A DNA stretch of 64,000 bases from an uncultured Pseudomonadota bacterium (GCA_902762295.1 CACWNX010000001.1:62001-126000); one strand, 5' to 3'; shown: positions 35,003-44,795, counted from the stretch's first letter. A program made the numbers and translations. Notes: a model not told the origin generated them from the letters alone.

Positions 35003-35872
35003 ATGTTCTATCCACAAATTGCGCGTCGCGATTATAACACACGAACCGGCAACTATATTCCACTTTGGAAAAAATTGGCACGCGTTCGCAAAGATTTAAA
35101 GGTCAGTGATTTAAACTGGCACATTACAAATTTTGGGCTTTATTCGCCGGCCTATGCAACAACCAATGAAGACTGGCGTTTCGCAATGCACGAATTAAAA
35201 CCGACGGGCAAATCGGTTCTGACCGTCGCCGCCAGTGGCGACCAACCTATTGCATTTCAATTAAACGGTGCATGTGATATTGATGCGTTTGATACCACCT
35301 ATTTTGCCAAGGTCATTATGGACATCAAAACATCTGCATTACAAACAATGGATTGCACACAATATAAAAACATGGTTGCCGAATTACGCAATGCACGTTC
35401 ATCGCGCGATATTACCGCCTATGACAAAATTAAACCGGCATGTCCACGCGAAACATTAACGGCAATTCGTCAAATGGACGGGTGCCGTATATTTAGCATG
35501 GGCACCGGCATTCGCGATGAATACCTGCCAAATGAAGCCGAATACAATGCGGCAAAACAAGTTGTCAGAAAACCAATTCATTTTATATGGTCAGACCTTG
35601 AAAATCTGCATACAAAATTGAACAAGAAATATGATTTGATATACCTGTCAAATATATTTGAATATTATCACGACACAAACAAAATTACCAAAACATTAAA
35701 CGATCTTTACCCATTCTTGAATGAAAACGGCGAAATTATGCTGTTCACATCATGGGTACACACAAATGTATCTGAACAAATTGTTGATGCCGCCGCAAAA
35801 TGTGCATGGGGAAAATTAAAATCACACGAAACCCGTAACGCAATTATGCTGACTATGACGCGCATACATTAA
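35003..35872 (+). CDS. SAM-dependent transferase-like protein (DUF3419/BtaA-like)
   Basis: 289 residues from ATG 35003, chosen for GGGGA 7 nt upstream; in-frame starts at 34988 (ATG) and 34964 (TTG, inside the -10) are less likely. The Rossmann-type core KSVLTVAASGDQPIAF, then IDAFDTTYFAKVIMDIKTSAL, resembles DUF3419 proteins (relatives of the betaine-lipid enzyme BtaA). Later motifs are YDLIYLSNIFEYYH and GEIMLFTSWVH. No signal peptide, so cytoplasmic. Its substrate is unknown; a lipid or small-molecule role is inference. It ends overlapping the convergent gene by 4 nt. Confidence 0.7.
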   Translation: MFYPQIARRDYNTRTGNYIPLWKKLARVRKDLKVSDLNWHITNFGLYSPAYATTNEDWRFAMHELKPTGKSVLTVAASGDQPIAFQLNGACDIDAFDTTYFAKVIMDIKTSALQTMDCTQYKNMVAELRNARSSRDITAYDKIKPACPRETLTAIRQMDGCRIFSMGTGIRDEYLPNEAEYNAAKQVVRKPIHFIWSDLENLHTKLNKKYDLIYLSNIFEYYHDTNKITKTLNDLYPFLNENGEIMLFTSWVHTNVSEQIVDAAAKCAWGKLKSHETRNAIMLTMTRIH

Positions 35873-36798
35873 TTATTTGTCTGATTTTTTATTAAATCTA
35901 ACAATTCGGCGCGATTCATCACAACAACAATTCCATCATCGCGCCATTTTTTAACATTTAATTCAAAGTCCATAATGTTATTTCGTTCAATCAAGAACAC
36001 CGGCACATAACTATTTTCATTACGCACACGCAGTAATTCTGCAATCGGCGATGGCTTTTGCCGACCGGCGGCAAACCAATTAACATCATCCGGTGCCCAG
36101 AAATCATCATCGTCGTGCACCGCAATCGCAACATTATTCACAACAACTAAATTACCCACCTCGGATGTTTCAAATCCCGAATCACGCAAATATTTCTCTA
36201 ACCCAGAATCATCTGAATCGTACATTTGCATGTCATTCTCATTATCATCATCAAAGTTTATATCGGAAAAAACCGGCACATCCGAATTTGTATCGGCGGC
36301 ACCAATATCAAAATCGGTTGGCACCGGGAATTCACCTGTATCTACTATCCCGCCCGACACCGACACAGCATCACCGGCATTTGATGTGACAACATCATCA
36401 ACAAATTCATGTTGCGATTCTAATGTTAGTGGTGCCGCACTTGATTTTATTGGCCCGCCACCGGGACGATTAAATACCGACATCTGACGTGTACCATAAT
36501 TCTTGCGCGCACGCATAAAACTTTCACGCAATTCGGCGGGAACCCCATGCGGCAATTCTGGCAGAGCTTCCTGTTCAACAACAACCGGTTCGGGTGCCGG
36601 TTCTGGTTCCGGGGCCGGGATCGGCGCAAAGCATTTTGGTACCGGAATTTTCAACGGTATCGCTTTATTGCGCACCGTCAACACAGTCGTCGCAACATAC
36701 AACGGAACCGCCGCCAGAATCAACAGCCCAAAAACCAATCCCGCGAATCCATGCAGTTCAACATGCGCTAATCGCGACAGATGCAATGCCGAAAACAT
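35869..36798 (-). CDS. Acidic single-pass membrane protein with Pro/Glu stalk
   Basis: 309 residues from ATG 36798; a GTG at 36813 is an alternative, and neither has a good Shine-Dalgarno. One membrane helix (about 15-38, GFAGLVFGLLILAAVPLYVA), a PAPEPEPAPEPVVV stalk (about 60-75) and a very acidic middle (DDDNENDMQMYDSDD). A compact C-terminal domain (about 215-305) contains FWAPDDVNWF, SYVPVFLIERNNIM and WRDDGIVVVMNRAELLDL. That domain has an alternating alpha/beta look, but I do not recognise it. Convergent with the transferase-like gene, sharing the stop region. Confidence 0.62.
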   Translation of the reverse strand: MFSALHLSRLAHVELHGFAGLVFGLLILAAVPLYVATTVLTVRNKAIPLKIPVPKCFAPIPAPEPEPAPEPVVVEQEALPELPHGVPAELRESFMRARKNYGTRQMSVFNRPGGGPIKSSAAPLTLESQHEFVDDVVTSNAGDAVSVSGGIVDTGEFPVPTDFDIGAADTNSDVPVFSDINFDDDNENDMQMYDSDDSGLEKYLRDSGFETSEVGNLVVVNNVAIAVHDDDDFWAPDDVNWFAAGRQKPSPIAELLRVRNENSYVPVFLIERNNIMDFELNVKKWRDDGIVVVMNRAELLDLIKNQTNN

Positions 36799-36899
36799 AT
36801 TGAAATTAAACACACAAATAAAAATAATAATTTGTCAAACAACTATATAAAAAATAGTAAAAAAATTTTTAAAAAAAACTTTTTTATATGTCTTTTCTG

Positions 36900-36908
36900 T
36901 GGTATAAT
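36900..36908 (+). promoter_or_regulatory. Extended -10 promoter of gene C
   Basis: TGGTATAAT (36900-36908), about 27 nt before the start codon; no clear -35 box in the A/T-rich upstream DNA. Confidence 0.5.
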
Positions 36909-36935
36909 ACCAGAGATAGAAAAGGAGGGATTTTC

Positions 36936-39242
36936 ATGCAAGATATGCTGAAAACATTGAAAAAATGCTTAGTTTGTTTGTCTGTGATAACTGTCACAGG
37001 TACGGTTTTTGCAGACACGCCGGCGCGTGGCTTTGCGGCAACTGGACGCAGCGGACGCGACAACACGACAACGGCACGTATGCCGATTATGCCAATTTTA
37101 CCGGTGAACGCGGTTGGTAATGTTTCGGTCAGTTCGGATAATGTAGAACCGGTAAATCCGAACCCGAATCCAAATCCAAATCCCAACCCGAATCCGAACC
37201 CAAATCCGGAACCCGATACTCCGGTTCCAAATCCGGAATGTCCGGACGGCGGTGTTGCAAATTCAACATACACCGTTGAATCTTGTATGAACGATGTTTT
37301 GGGCTGTGTAAACGGTGGTGCGTTACCGAACGGTATAAATTCATTATTTAATGAAGACCTGCGCAACTCTATTGTGAACGGCATGGGATTATGTCTGACC
37401 CAGGTTGAACACTGCGTGACAACGGTTCGCCGTAATTGCCAAAATGTCTATGCATCGTCATCGGATGTATGGCTTGACTTTAACGCACGCAAAGTCCAAC
37501 CGGAATATTACAGTTTTGTTCTGCGTATGACAGGATTAACCCCGACCCAGGCGGAAAATACATGTCTGTTGCTGGATCGCAACACATACGGTGTTGCGTT
37601 TGATGCGGTGTCGGCGACCGACCAGGTGACATCTGAATACGCCAAGAATGTCGGTGCATACAACAGCCAAATGAACAACACCTTGTCCAAGGCAAATCCA
37701 TTGGGTGCAGAAATTAACAAAACCGGCATAGACGGCAAACGCGGATACTATGCACGTTGGGATGCCGAAAATGCCCAGTGCTTACTGCGCGTTGCGGCAT
37801 ACAACAAAGACGACCACATCACGAACAGTTGGCTGTTTGGTGTTGTCGGCGACGACAGTCCGGCCGAGATATGGCAATCTGCGGGTTCAACATTCACATG
37901 CAACAAAGATTTGTTTGGTTTCTCGCTGATGCCAAAGACCAAAACGACCGCAGCGGTTGCGATTCCGGGCGGAACATTGCTTGGTGCCGGAATTGGTGCA
38001 TTGGCGGGTCATGGCGACCGCGACTTTGATTGCAGTGACGAAGGTATGCGAACCCAATTGTTCAAAAAACTGCAAGAAAGCGGGAAAATTGGTTCATTGA
38101 ATCAGTTTATTGAAACCGATTTGTCCAATGCAGATAAAACGATGAACCTTGCCCAGTGCCGTGAAATCGTAAATCTGTACGATTTGTGGCAGATGGGTAA
38201 AGAAGCACTTAGTATGTGCGACGACAAATCATCGCAGTTAACAATCATACTTGAAAAAATAGAAGAAGAAAGTGTGACAATTTGTGGAACTGGTGCCGAT
38301 TCAAAGAATTGTGGCACAGATTTGAAACAGGATGCATACAACAAAATCTGTGCGGATGCCGAAAAAGATTGCCAAGGTAAAACATTTGCGGACTTCCAAA
38401 ACCTGCAAAAAGCAAAAAAGTGCAGATTCCGCGATTTGAACCTGTCATATCGTGACGGCACCGATGTATATTGTGACGGAACCGGCAAAGATTGTATTGA
38501 AAAAGATAAATTTGACCAAGAACTGAAAACCTTGGCGGGTATATTCAATTCAATTGACTTGCTGGCCGGCCAGAAATCAAATCGTCTGAAAACGACTTTG
38601 ATTGGTGCTGGAACCGGTGCGGCGGTTGGCGGAACGGCAACTGCGATAACTGCATTTGTGGAACGCAACAATATTAACTGTCGCGTGGCGGATGGTTTGG
38701 CACGTGTTGGGTTTGGTAAATCATATACGATTGACCGCCTGCGTGACTTCTATGTAAAATGGGCATTGAATTTACCGAACACGATTGCACCGACTGCGGT
38801 TGTGACGAATTGCGACAACTGGCAGTTGACCTGTGCATTGTTCACCGACGCGAATGAATGCAGCAACGCACAATTCAACTATCGCCCGGGCAACCTGTCC
38901 AGCACGACACTGGTCAAGAACCCGTGCAAACCATCAGGCAGCGCATGTATCGCAAACCTGCCGGTGGCGCAGTCAAATGGCGCATGCTTGGTCACACCGG
39001 TGACACCGGACACCCCAACAGATTATTCAAATGTAGCAAACTGCATTGAATGGAATGATGCATGCCAGGTATATAATAACAATGCCAACGGTTGTGCAAC
39101 GGCCAAAGTTGTATACACACCGGCATCTATGTTGGTATCTAATGCATGCAAATATCAAAGTCGCATAAACGAATGCCGTCCAAGTTTGGCCAAGGTGACA
39201 AAATATATTGAATCACCGGATTGTCCATTCCGTTTAGAATAA
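36936..39242 (+). CDS. Exported cysteine-rich protein with (NP)n stalk (family member C)
   Basis: 768 residues from ATG 36936 (AAGGAGGG upstream; the open frame extends 16 codons further but has no start signal). Signal peptide (about 1-26) and an Asn-Pro repeat stalk (about 74-94). CX6C pairs at C117/C124 and C153/C160. A module CNKDLFG (about 322) with glycine zipper LLGAGIGALAG (about 348) resembles that of gene B. A second glycine zipper LIGAGTGAAVGG lies at about 555. The C-terminus has two WxxxC..(F/Y)...C units (LTCALFTDANEC; DACQVYNNNANGC). No known family. Own promoter and strong terminator: monocistronic. Confidence 0.75.
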   Translation: MQDMLKTLKKCLVCLSVITVTGTVFADTPARGFAATGRSGRDNTTTARMPIMPILPVNAVGNVSVSSDNVEPVNPNPNPNPNPNPNPNPNPEPDTPVPNPECPDGGVANSTYTVESCMNDVLGCVNGGALPNGINSLFNEDLRNSIVNGMGLCLTQVEHCVTTVRRNCQNVYASSSDVWLDFNARKVQPEYYSFVLRMTGLTPTQAENTCLLLDRNTYGVAFDAVSATDQVTSEYAKNVGAYNSQMNNTLSKANPLGAEINKTGIDGKRGYYARWDAENAQCLLRVAAYNKDDHITNSWLFGVVGDDSPAEIWQSAGSTFTCNKDLFGFSLMPKTKTTAAVAIPGGTLLGAGIGALAGHGDRDFDCSDEGMRTQLFKKLQESGKIGSLNQFIETDLSNADKTMNLAQCREIVNLYDLWQMGKEALSMCDDKSSQLTIILEKIEEESVTICGTGADSKNCGTDLKQDAYNKICADAEKDCQGKTFADFQNLQKAKKCRFRDLNLSYRDGTDVYCDGTGKDCIEKDKFDQELKTLAGIFNSIDLLAGQKSNRLKTTLIGAGTGAAVGGTATAITAFVERNNINCRVADGLARVGFGKSYTIDRLRDFYVKWALNLPNTIAPTAVVTNCDNWQLTCALFTDANECSNAQFNYRPGNLSSTTLVKNPCKPSGSACIANLPVAQSNGACLVTPVTPDTPTDYSNVANCIEWNDACQVYNNNANGCATAKVVYTPASMLVSNACKYQSRINECRPSLAKVTKYIESPDCPFRLE

Positions 39243-39263
39243 GTTTCGCATGGTGTCCCTCAG

Positions 39264-39291
39264 AACCGCCCTGTCCCTTGGGCGGTTTTTT
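39264..39291 (+). terminator. Terminator of gene C
   Basis: Stem AACCGCCC / GGGCGGTT with 8-nt loop, followed by TTTT. Confidence 0.85.
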
Positions 39292-39374
39292 ATTGGTGTA
39301 TAGTGATTAGTGCTAGTACTTGGTGGTGGTTGGTGGTTATGGTTGGTTAGTGATGCCATCCCGGTTTCTCTATT

Positions 39375-39695
39375 ATGAACAAGACAGGCGGATATGTTTA
39401 CATTATGACAAATAAACCAAATGGAACATTGTATATTGGTTCTACATCAGATTTAATTGGTCGTGTATTTGAACATAAAAACAAGATTATTCCAAAATGC
39501 TTTATTGCACGATATAACCTGGATAAATTAGTGTATTTTGAATGGCGCAACAAACTAGAAAACATGGCGCAACGCGAACGGCAACTGAAAGAGTGGAAAC
39601 GCGATTGGAAAATTCAACTGATTAAAACTATGAATTCAGAATGGTGTGATTTGTATAGCCAATTATTAACTGATAATGGGTATGAACCGATATAG
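39375..39695 (+). CDS. Small GIY-YIG nuclease-domain protein
   Basis: 106 residues. The GIY-YIG core is present: GGYVYIMTNKPNGTLYIGSTSDL (Tyr pair and Gly), a conserved Arg (GRVFEH) and a Glu in the WRNKLENMAQRERQLKEWKR region. Stand-alone members of this size (YhbQ/UPF0213-like) occur in many bacteria; some act on DNA ends, most are uncharacterised. No clear Shine-Dalgarno or promoter; palindromic DNA flanks it on both sides. It lies between two cysteine-rich genes, probably by chance. Confidence 0.85.
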   Translation: MNKTGGYVYIMTNKPNGTLYIGSTSDLIGRVFEHKNKIIPKCFIARYNLDKLVYFEWRNKLENMAQRERQLKEWKRDWKIQLIKTMNSEWCDLYSQLLTDNGYEPI

Positions 39696-39830
39696 TCGTA
39701 ATTAATGTCGTCACCTCGTGCCTGACACGGTGTCTATTCAGTCTCAGGCGTGTCTGACGGGATCCAGTGTCAAGCACGGGATGACGGGAAAAATAATGGT
39801 GATTAAAAATTATATGACGAATTATATAAA

Positions 39831-39859
39831 CAAAAAAACCACCCGCCAATGCGGGTGGT
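39831..39859 (-). terminator. Terminator of gene D
   Basis: Stem ACCACCCGC / GCGGGTGGT with loop CAAT (39838-39859). On the minus strand it is followed by TTTTTTTG. Confidence 0.85.
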
Positions 39860-39864
39860 ATGTT

Positions 39865-42852
39865 TTAATTCAACAAGTTGATTGTTGTTTCATCTTCTTT
39901 TTCATCTTCCCATTCTTCACAATAATCTTTCTTTGTTTTCGCACATTTTGCCGTTGTCTTGATTTTTGTGCAAACACCGGTTTCATAGTTCGGAATAGTT
40001 ACAATTTTTTCTTTGTAATTCCATTGCCCAGATACCGAACAACCAACCATCTTGTTTCCATTTGCATCCGTTGTGTTTTCGCATTCCTCGATGTTTTCAC
40101 CACCCCTAGCAACTGGATTGTTGGCGGCATCAATACCCAAACCGACATCCGTACCAACACTGGCAACAATACCAACAGCAGTAGCAACACCGGTTATTTT
40201 AATCCCAGCTGCGGTAATTACCGCCCCCACCGGTCCGCCAAATATTGTTAACAATATCCCACCTGCAATAAGCGCACTCGCCACCAACCATTTTCCTGTA
40301 TTACTTGCCTTGGGGCCTTTTGTTACCGGCATACTACCAGAATCGCCATAGGCAATGCACATTTCCACCGCTTTCGCTTTTGCAGTTTCTTCATCTATTA
40401 TTTGTGCAACCTTTACTCCATCTTTCGCCATACGTTCCATTTCTTCATCATATTTTTTCATATAATTATCACGTGCATTTTTTAATGCAGAATTTGCGAT
40501 AATTTGACGCATCTGACTGGTTAAATTCGGGAAACGCGCATCTTCCTTTTTTAGCTCACCATTAGCATCAACCGTACCAAGATATGTTATATTATCATCT
40601 TTGCCACGCGTACCTTGGAATCGGCGCCCGGTCATACAATATTGAACCATTTGGTCCGACTCAATTGCATTTATCGCATTTTCAACCGCCGATGTTAATG
40701 CACGGATTTCTATTCCAAATACACGATCATGTATTGCTTTTTTGTCATCACTCGACAGGGTAATCTTTTGATTCTCTAGTGCCTGCAAATACTCATCCTC
40801 TGTTGTGAAACTAATTTTTGTTGCTGTTTCATAATCTTGGCGATTATTTCTTGGTTTAGTTGCTGTTTCATAATCTTGGCGATTATTTCTTGGTTTATCT
40901 GTATAACCTATATTGCCCCAATATACTAAACCGGACAATTTACCAACTAATCGGATGGCTGGGTCTTTCATTTCTTCTTTCGTATATGCATCTACAGAAT
41001 CTCGGCAATATTGTTCAGTTAAAGTGCCATCAGTACCTACGGTATTTTTGCAAATCTCGTACTTGAAACTTCTTGTACCGGCGCCGTTATCTACGACTAT
41101 GTCATCACAGTTTTCGGTACTGCCGCAGACGCGTATCATTGCGGCATCGGCGGCGCGCTGGCACGCGGTTAACATATTATTATCTATGTTCAAGAATATA
41201 CCTGTGGCTATTTCTGCCAAAGTATCTTGCACTGACTTTTTGTCATTTTTATACTCATAATAACACCCCGGCAGTTTGTCGTCTGGACACATTTTAACAA
41301 TCGTGTCCGTATCCAACCCTATACACTGGGTATAGTCTTTGCCACAACGGTCTTCGGATGTTAAACATTCTTTGAACTCACGCGTACATGAATCTACACG
41401 CATAGATGCCAAACGCGCACGGACATAGTCCATAATATTTGGAATACCGCCTTCACACGGATCTATTTCAACCTTGCATGCTGATCGCAATGTTTCTGGA
41501 CGTGTCAAACACATATCATACGAACCATCGGGGTCGTTCGGGTCCGTATTATCCCGGCATGCTTTCTGGAAACATGACGATATGTTTGCAATACACGATG
41601 TCCGCATATTTGATTCAACAATCAACTCCGCCGATTTGACCTGGGGCGCAACCTCGCGCAGGAAAGTATCCCAAACCTGGTCGCGCACATTCACGCATTG
41701 TTGCGTAACACCCATACACAATTCTTTTTTCCCCAGCAACACATCATATGTCGGCCCCGACAATTCGATATTCGAAAATGTGCCTTTTATGGTTTTCCCG
41801 TTGCCAGATTTATTATTCACCAAACCTTCACGCACAGACCATTCGACACAACCGGTAAAATCTTCGCCACAACCACCGGTTGTTTGCATACACTGTTTAA
41901 ATTGCACGGTGCATTGACCCAAATCATACTTGTTCGCATTGCGATATTGTTCTAATGCAGCCTCGCGCATGGCACCCTGGGCCGCCGCCAGTTTCTGGGC
42001 ACTTTGCGTGCGGCTCTGGCGCAGGCTGTTTTCATAGGCGGTACAATCGGAACGTACACGTTGTTGATACATCAGTTCCATCATCTTGGCCTGAGATGCG
42101 CATTCGGGAACCTGGGCATTACAGAGTTTCGCCGACACACGATACAACGCGTCTCCGGTTTTTCCCTCTATTGAAATTCCATCAGATGTAATTGAAAACA
42201 TATCTTCAACATCGGCATCAAAGTCAACCGCATTTATGTTCCATGCCGACAAATCCAACGATTGCCGTTTAGATTTTGCTTTTTCCGCATCTTTTTCAAT
42301 ACTTTTTGTAATTTCTTGGGTGCGCTTCATAACCGCATCGGCATCATCGCCCATTTCTATGCGTTCCACACCAACGGTCGCCATCTGATAACTCTGTTCA
42401 TCCAACGCCTGAATTTCCGCCAAAATCGCATCATATTCTGCGTTTTTATCACTGCATATACAGCGTCCACCATTGGCATTGTCTAACATACAGAATGAAT
42501 CCATACAGCCACTAAATTTTTCCCAGCAAACTTGGTCAACGGCGGTATTTTGTGCCGCGGCGGCAACCTTGGTTCCGGTACTGATTACGCTCTGTTTTGC
42601 GGCACGCGTTGCCGATGCCGGGGCAACCGCACTGCGCCCACGAACGGTTGACGATGGTGTTGATGTCGGCGCGCTGCGACTTGCCACCGCAGAACGCGTC
42701 GCAGTTTGTGATACCGTATTATTTGATGTAGCACTGCGGCCTGTTGCGGTTCGCGCATTGGATACCGATGCCGAACTACGCGCCGTTGGTACCGCACCAT
42801 ATGCATTAAATCCACTTAAAATTATCGCCGAAATCAGTAATATATTTTTCAA
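39865..42852 (-). CDS. Large exported cysteine-rich protein with repeated CX6C motifs (family member D)
   Basis: 995 residues from a TTG start (42852) preceded by AGGGGGGGAACC. Signal peptide (about 1-20), then a Ser/Thr/Ala/Arg-rich linker (20-105). CX6C units recur through residues 109-530: C109-x6-C116-x4-C121; C314-x6-C321-x6-C328-x6-C335; C379-x6-C386; C420-x6-C427-x4-C432; C489-x6-C496-x6-C503-x6-C510. The third Cys of the four-Cys units is followed by Gly. A hydrophobic Gly/Ala/Ile segment (about 900-950) probably inserts in or packs against a membrane. An exact 13-residue duplication lies at 40820-40897. An extended -10 (TGATAAAAT) sits upstream. No known family. Confidence 0.75.
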   Translation of the reverse strand: MKNILLISAIILSGFNAYGAVPTARSSASVSNARTATGRSATSNNTVSQTATRSAVASRSAPTSTPSSTVRGRSAVAPASATRAAKQSVISTGTKVAAAAQNTAVDQVCWEKFSGCMDSFCMLDNANGGRCICSDKNAEYDAILAEIQALDEQSYQMATVGVERIEMGDDADAVMKRTQEITKSIEKDAEKAKSKRQSLDLSAWNINAVDFDADVEDMFSITSDGISIEGKTGDALYRVSAKLCNAQVPECASQAKMMELMYQQRVRSDCTAYENSLRQSRTQSAQKLAAAQGAMREAALEQYRNANKYDLGQCTVQFKQCMQTTGGCGEDFTGCVEWSVREGLVNNKSGNGKTIKGTFSNIELSGPTYDVLLGKKELCMGVTQQCVNVRDQVWDTFLREVAPQVKSAELIVESNMRTSCIANISSCFQKACRDNTDPNDPDGSYDMCLTRPETLRSACKVEIDPCEGGIPNIMDYVRARLASMRVDSCTREFKECLTSEDRCGKDYTQCIGLDTDTIVKMCPDDKLPGCYYEYKNDKKSVQDTLAEIATGIFLNIDNNMLTACQRAADAAMIRVCGSTENCDDIVVDNGAGTRSFKYEICKNTVGTDGTLTEQYCRDSVDAYTKEEMKDPAIRLVGKLSGLVYWGNIGYTDKPRNNRQDYETATKPRNNRQDYETATKISFTTEDEYLQALENQKITLSSDDKKAIHDRVFGIEIRALTSAVENAINAIESDQMVQYCMTGRRFQGTRGKDDNITYLGTVDANGELKKEDARFPNLTSQMRQIIANSALKNARDNYMKKYDEEMERMAKDGVKVAQIIDEETAKAKAVEMCIAYGDSGSMPVTKGPKASNTGKWLVASALIAGGILLTIFGGPVGAVITAAGIKITGVATAVGIVASVGTDVGLGIDAANNPVARGGENIEECENTTDANGNKMVGCSVSGQWNYKEKIVTIPNYETGVCTKIKTTAKCAKTKKDYCEEWEDEKEDETTINLLN
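40820..40897 (-). repeat. Perfect 39-bp tandem duplication within gene D
   Basis: Two identical 39-bp copies (40820-40858 and 40859-40897), each coding in frame for KPRNNRQDYETAT. Flanking bases differ, so the unit is exactly 39 bp: a recent in-frame duplication. Confidence 0.9.
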
Positions 42853-42916
42853 GGTTCCCCCCCTATTATCTTTTCAATTTTATCATAAAAACATTCAATA
42901 CAAAAGAGAAAAAATA

Positions 42917-42946
42917 TAAAAAAACGGTTGCAATCGCAACCGTTTT
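42917..42946 (-). terminator. Terminator of rpoA-rplQ
   Basis: Stem AAAACGGTTGC / GCAACCGTTTT with loop AATC (42921-42946). On the minus strand it is followed by TTTATA. Confidence 0.85.
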
Positions 42947-42962
42947 TACTAACCACAAAAAA

Positions 42963-43544
42963 TTATTTCCCTGTGGCACGACGTTTAACCGCAACCGCCT
43001 TTTTCGCCGCAGTTGGTTTTTTTGCTGCCGGTTCTTTTGCCGCAACCTTTTTTGTCGCCGGTTTTGTGGCCTTTGGCGCTTTTTCTGCTTTGGCTTCGGA
43101 TTTTGCCTCTGAATCTGTGACAACTGCTTCTTTGGCATCTGCCGCCGCAACCGTTGGTTTTACCGACTTTTTCGCGTTAACATCGCGATCAATAAATTCA
43201 ATAATCGCCATCGGTGCCGCATCGCCATAGCGGAATCCGGCCTTTAACACGCGTGTATATCCGCCTGGGCGCTTTGCATAGCGCGGTCCCAAAACCGTAA
43301 ACAATTTTTTAACCACCGCATCAGACGCATTGCCCAATTCAGATGCAATCAAACGACGATTTGCAACGGTATCAACCTTTGCACGGGTAACCAATTTTTC
43401 TACGACACTGCGCAAATCTTTGGCCTTTGGCAAGGTTGTTTTAATTTGTTCTTTTTCAATCAAGTTTTTCGCCAGCCCGATAAACAAGGCTTTGCGTGCA
43501 TTTGTATCGCGATTAAAAGTGCGACCTGCTTTTTGGTGTCTCAT
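42963..43544 (-). CDS. rplQ: 50S ribosomal protein bL17 with a long basic tail
   Basis: 193 residues. The first about 120 are standard L17 ([48 protein letters not shown]). The last about 65 are an Ala/Lys/Pro-rich low-complexity tail. It lies near the peptide exit tunnel in the 50S. It follows rpoA after a 222-bp spacer in which I see no gene. Confidence 0.96.
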   Translation of the reverse strand: MRHQKAGRTFNRDTNARKALFIGLAKNLIEKEQIKTTLPKAKDLRSVVEKLVTRAKVDTVANRRLIASELGNASDAVVKKLFTVLGPRYAKRPGGYTRVLKAGFRYGDAAPMAIIEFIDRDVNAKKSVKPTVAAADAKEAVVTDSEAKSEAKAEKAPKATKPATKKVAAKEPAAKKPTAAKKAVAVKRRATGK

Positions 43545-43766
43545 CGATTACTCCTTTATTTTTTCTGCCCTGCCCCATTTGGGGGCGGGATTCCACCAAA
43601 TTTCGTGCCCCAAAATTTTCATTCCAGCAACACGCGTTTTTCTCATATAAACTGCCACTGTTAAGAAAACAATTTAGATGAGGTTATTTGGATGCGGTTG
43701 ACGGTTCGCAGTGTAGTAAACCTACATAAGAACCGACAATCGCGACAAGAACCCATATAAATTGCT

Positions 43767-44795
43767 TTATTTATAGGGGTCTTCGTATTTTTTCGCCAAT
43801 TCGGCAATATTTTCTGGTGGCCAACCTGGAACCTCCATCCCCAGGCCCAGCCCCATCGCCTCGAGTTGAATCTTGATTTCATTCAACGATTTGCGTCCAA
43901 AGTTCGGGGTCTTTAACATATCGGCCTCGGTCTTTTGCACCAGTTCGCCAAGCCAATTGATTTTGTCGTTTTTCAGACAGTTATTTGCACGAACCGACAA
44001 TTCCAGTTCATCAACCCGCTTCAACAATTTCGGATCAAATTGCAATGCATCCTTGGCGGTTTCTTCCTCGGTCGGTGCATTGATTTGTGCCGGGTCTTCA
44101 AAGTTGATAAATACGGTCAATTGGTCGGTCAAAATACGCGCCGCAAACGCAATTGCATCTTCGGGTGTGACACTGCCGTTTGTTTTGACGGTCAATTCCA
44201 GTTTATCAAAATCAGTTGACTGGCCTACACGGGTTTCCGAAACATTGCTTGCCACATTCAGAATCGGCGAGAATATTGAATCAACCGGAATCACACCCAA
44301 CGGCAAACCATCGGCATGTGCGGTTGCCGGAACATATCCGCGACCGGTCCCCAACGTGATTTCCATATCCAATGTTGCACCCTTATCCAAATTGCAAATC
44401 TCGGCATCTGGATTCATAATTTCAATTGCCGATGTGCATTCAATCATACCAGCTTTGACAACCGCAGGACCCGTCGCACGCAATGTGACTTTGTGTTGCC
44501 CTTCGGAATTTGCCTTGAAATAAACACCTTTCAAATTCAATAAAATATCTGCGACATCTTCGTGAATACCCTGGATGCTGGAAAATTCGTGCTGAACCCC
44601 ATCGATTTTCACATACAGTGGTGCACAGCCCTGCAACGACGACAACAGCACACGACGCAACGCCGTCCCCAGTGTTAAACCGAAACCTTTTTCCAGTGGT
44701 TCCGCAACCAGTGTCGCCATATTTGGATTATGTTCATCCGGGATAATATTTAACTTTTTTGGCTTGATTAAAGTCATCCAATTTTTTTCAATCAT
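43767..44795 (-). CDS. rpoA: RNA polymerase alpha subunit
   Basis: 342 residues. Alpha-NTD assembly motifs ([31 protein letters not shown]) and the C-terminal promoter-contact domain ([28 protein letters not shown]) are intact. AAAAGGAA precedes ATG 44795. In most bacteria rpoA follows rpsK directly. Here 3.6 kb with three exported-protein genes intervenes, and rpoA has its own promoter at 44869-44897. Confidence 0.97.
   Translation of the reverse strand: MIEKNWMTLIKPKKLNIIPDEHNPNMATLVAEPLEKGFGLTLGTALRRVLLSSLQGCAPLYVKIDGVQHEFSSIQGIHEDVADILLNLKGVYFKANSEGQHKVTLRATGPAVVKAGMIECTSAIEIMNPDAEICNLDKGATLDMEITLGTGRGYVPATAHADGLPLGVIPVDSIFSPILNVASNVSETRVGQSTDFDKLELTVKTNGSVTPEDAIAFAARILTDQLTVFINFEDPAQINAPTEEETAKDALQFDPKLLKRVDELELSVRANNCLKNDKINWLGELVQKTEADMLKTPNFGRKSLNEIKIQLEAMGLGLGMEVPGWPPENIAELAKKYEDPYK

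Noticed and set aside
37150-37210. Asn-Pro repeat DNA as a regulatory or CRISPR repeat
   Set aside because: 6-bp degenerate units in frame inside gene C; a coding low-complexity stalk.
43330-43650. Plus-strand frame of 106 codons at rplQ
   Set aside because: Antisense to rplQ and its leader; no ribosome-binding site.
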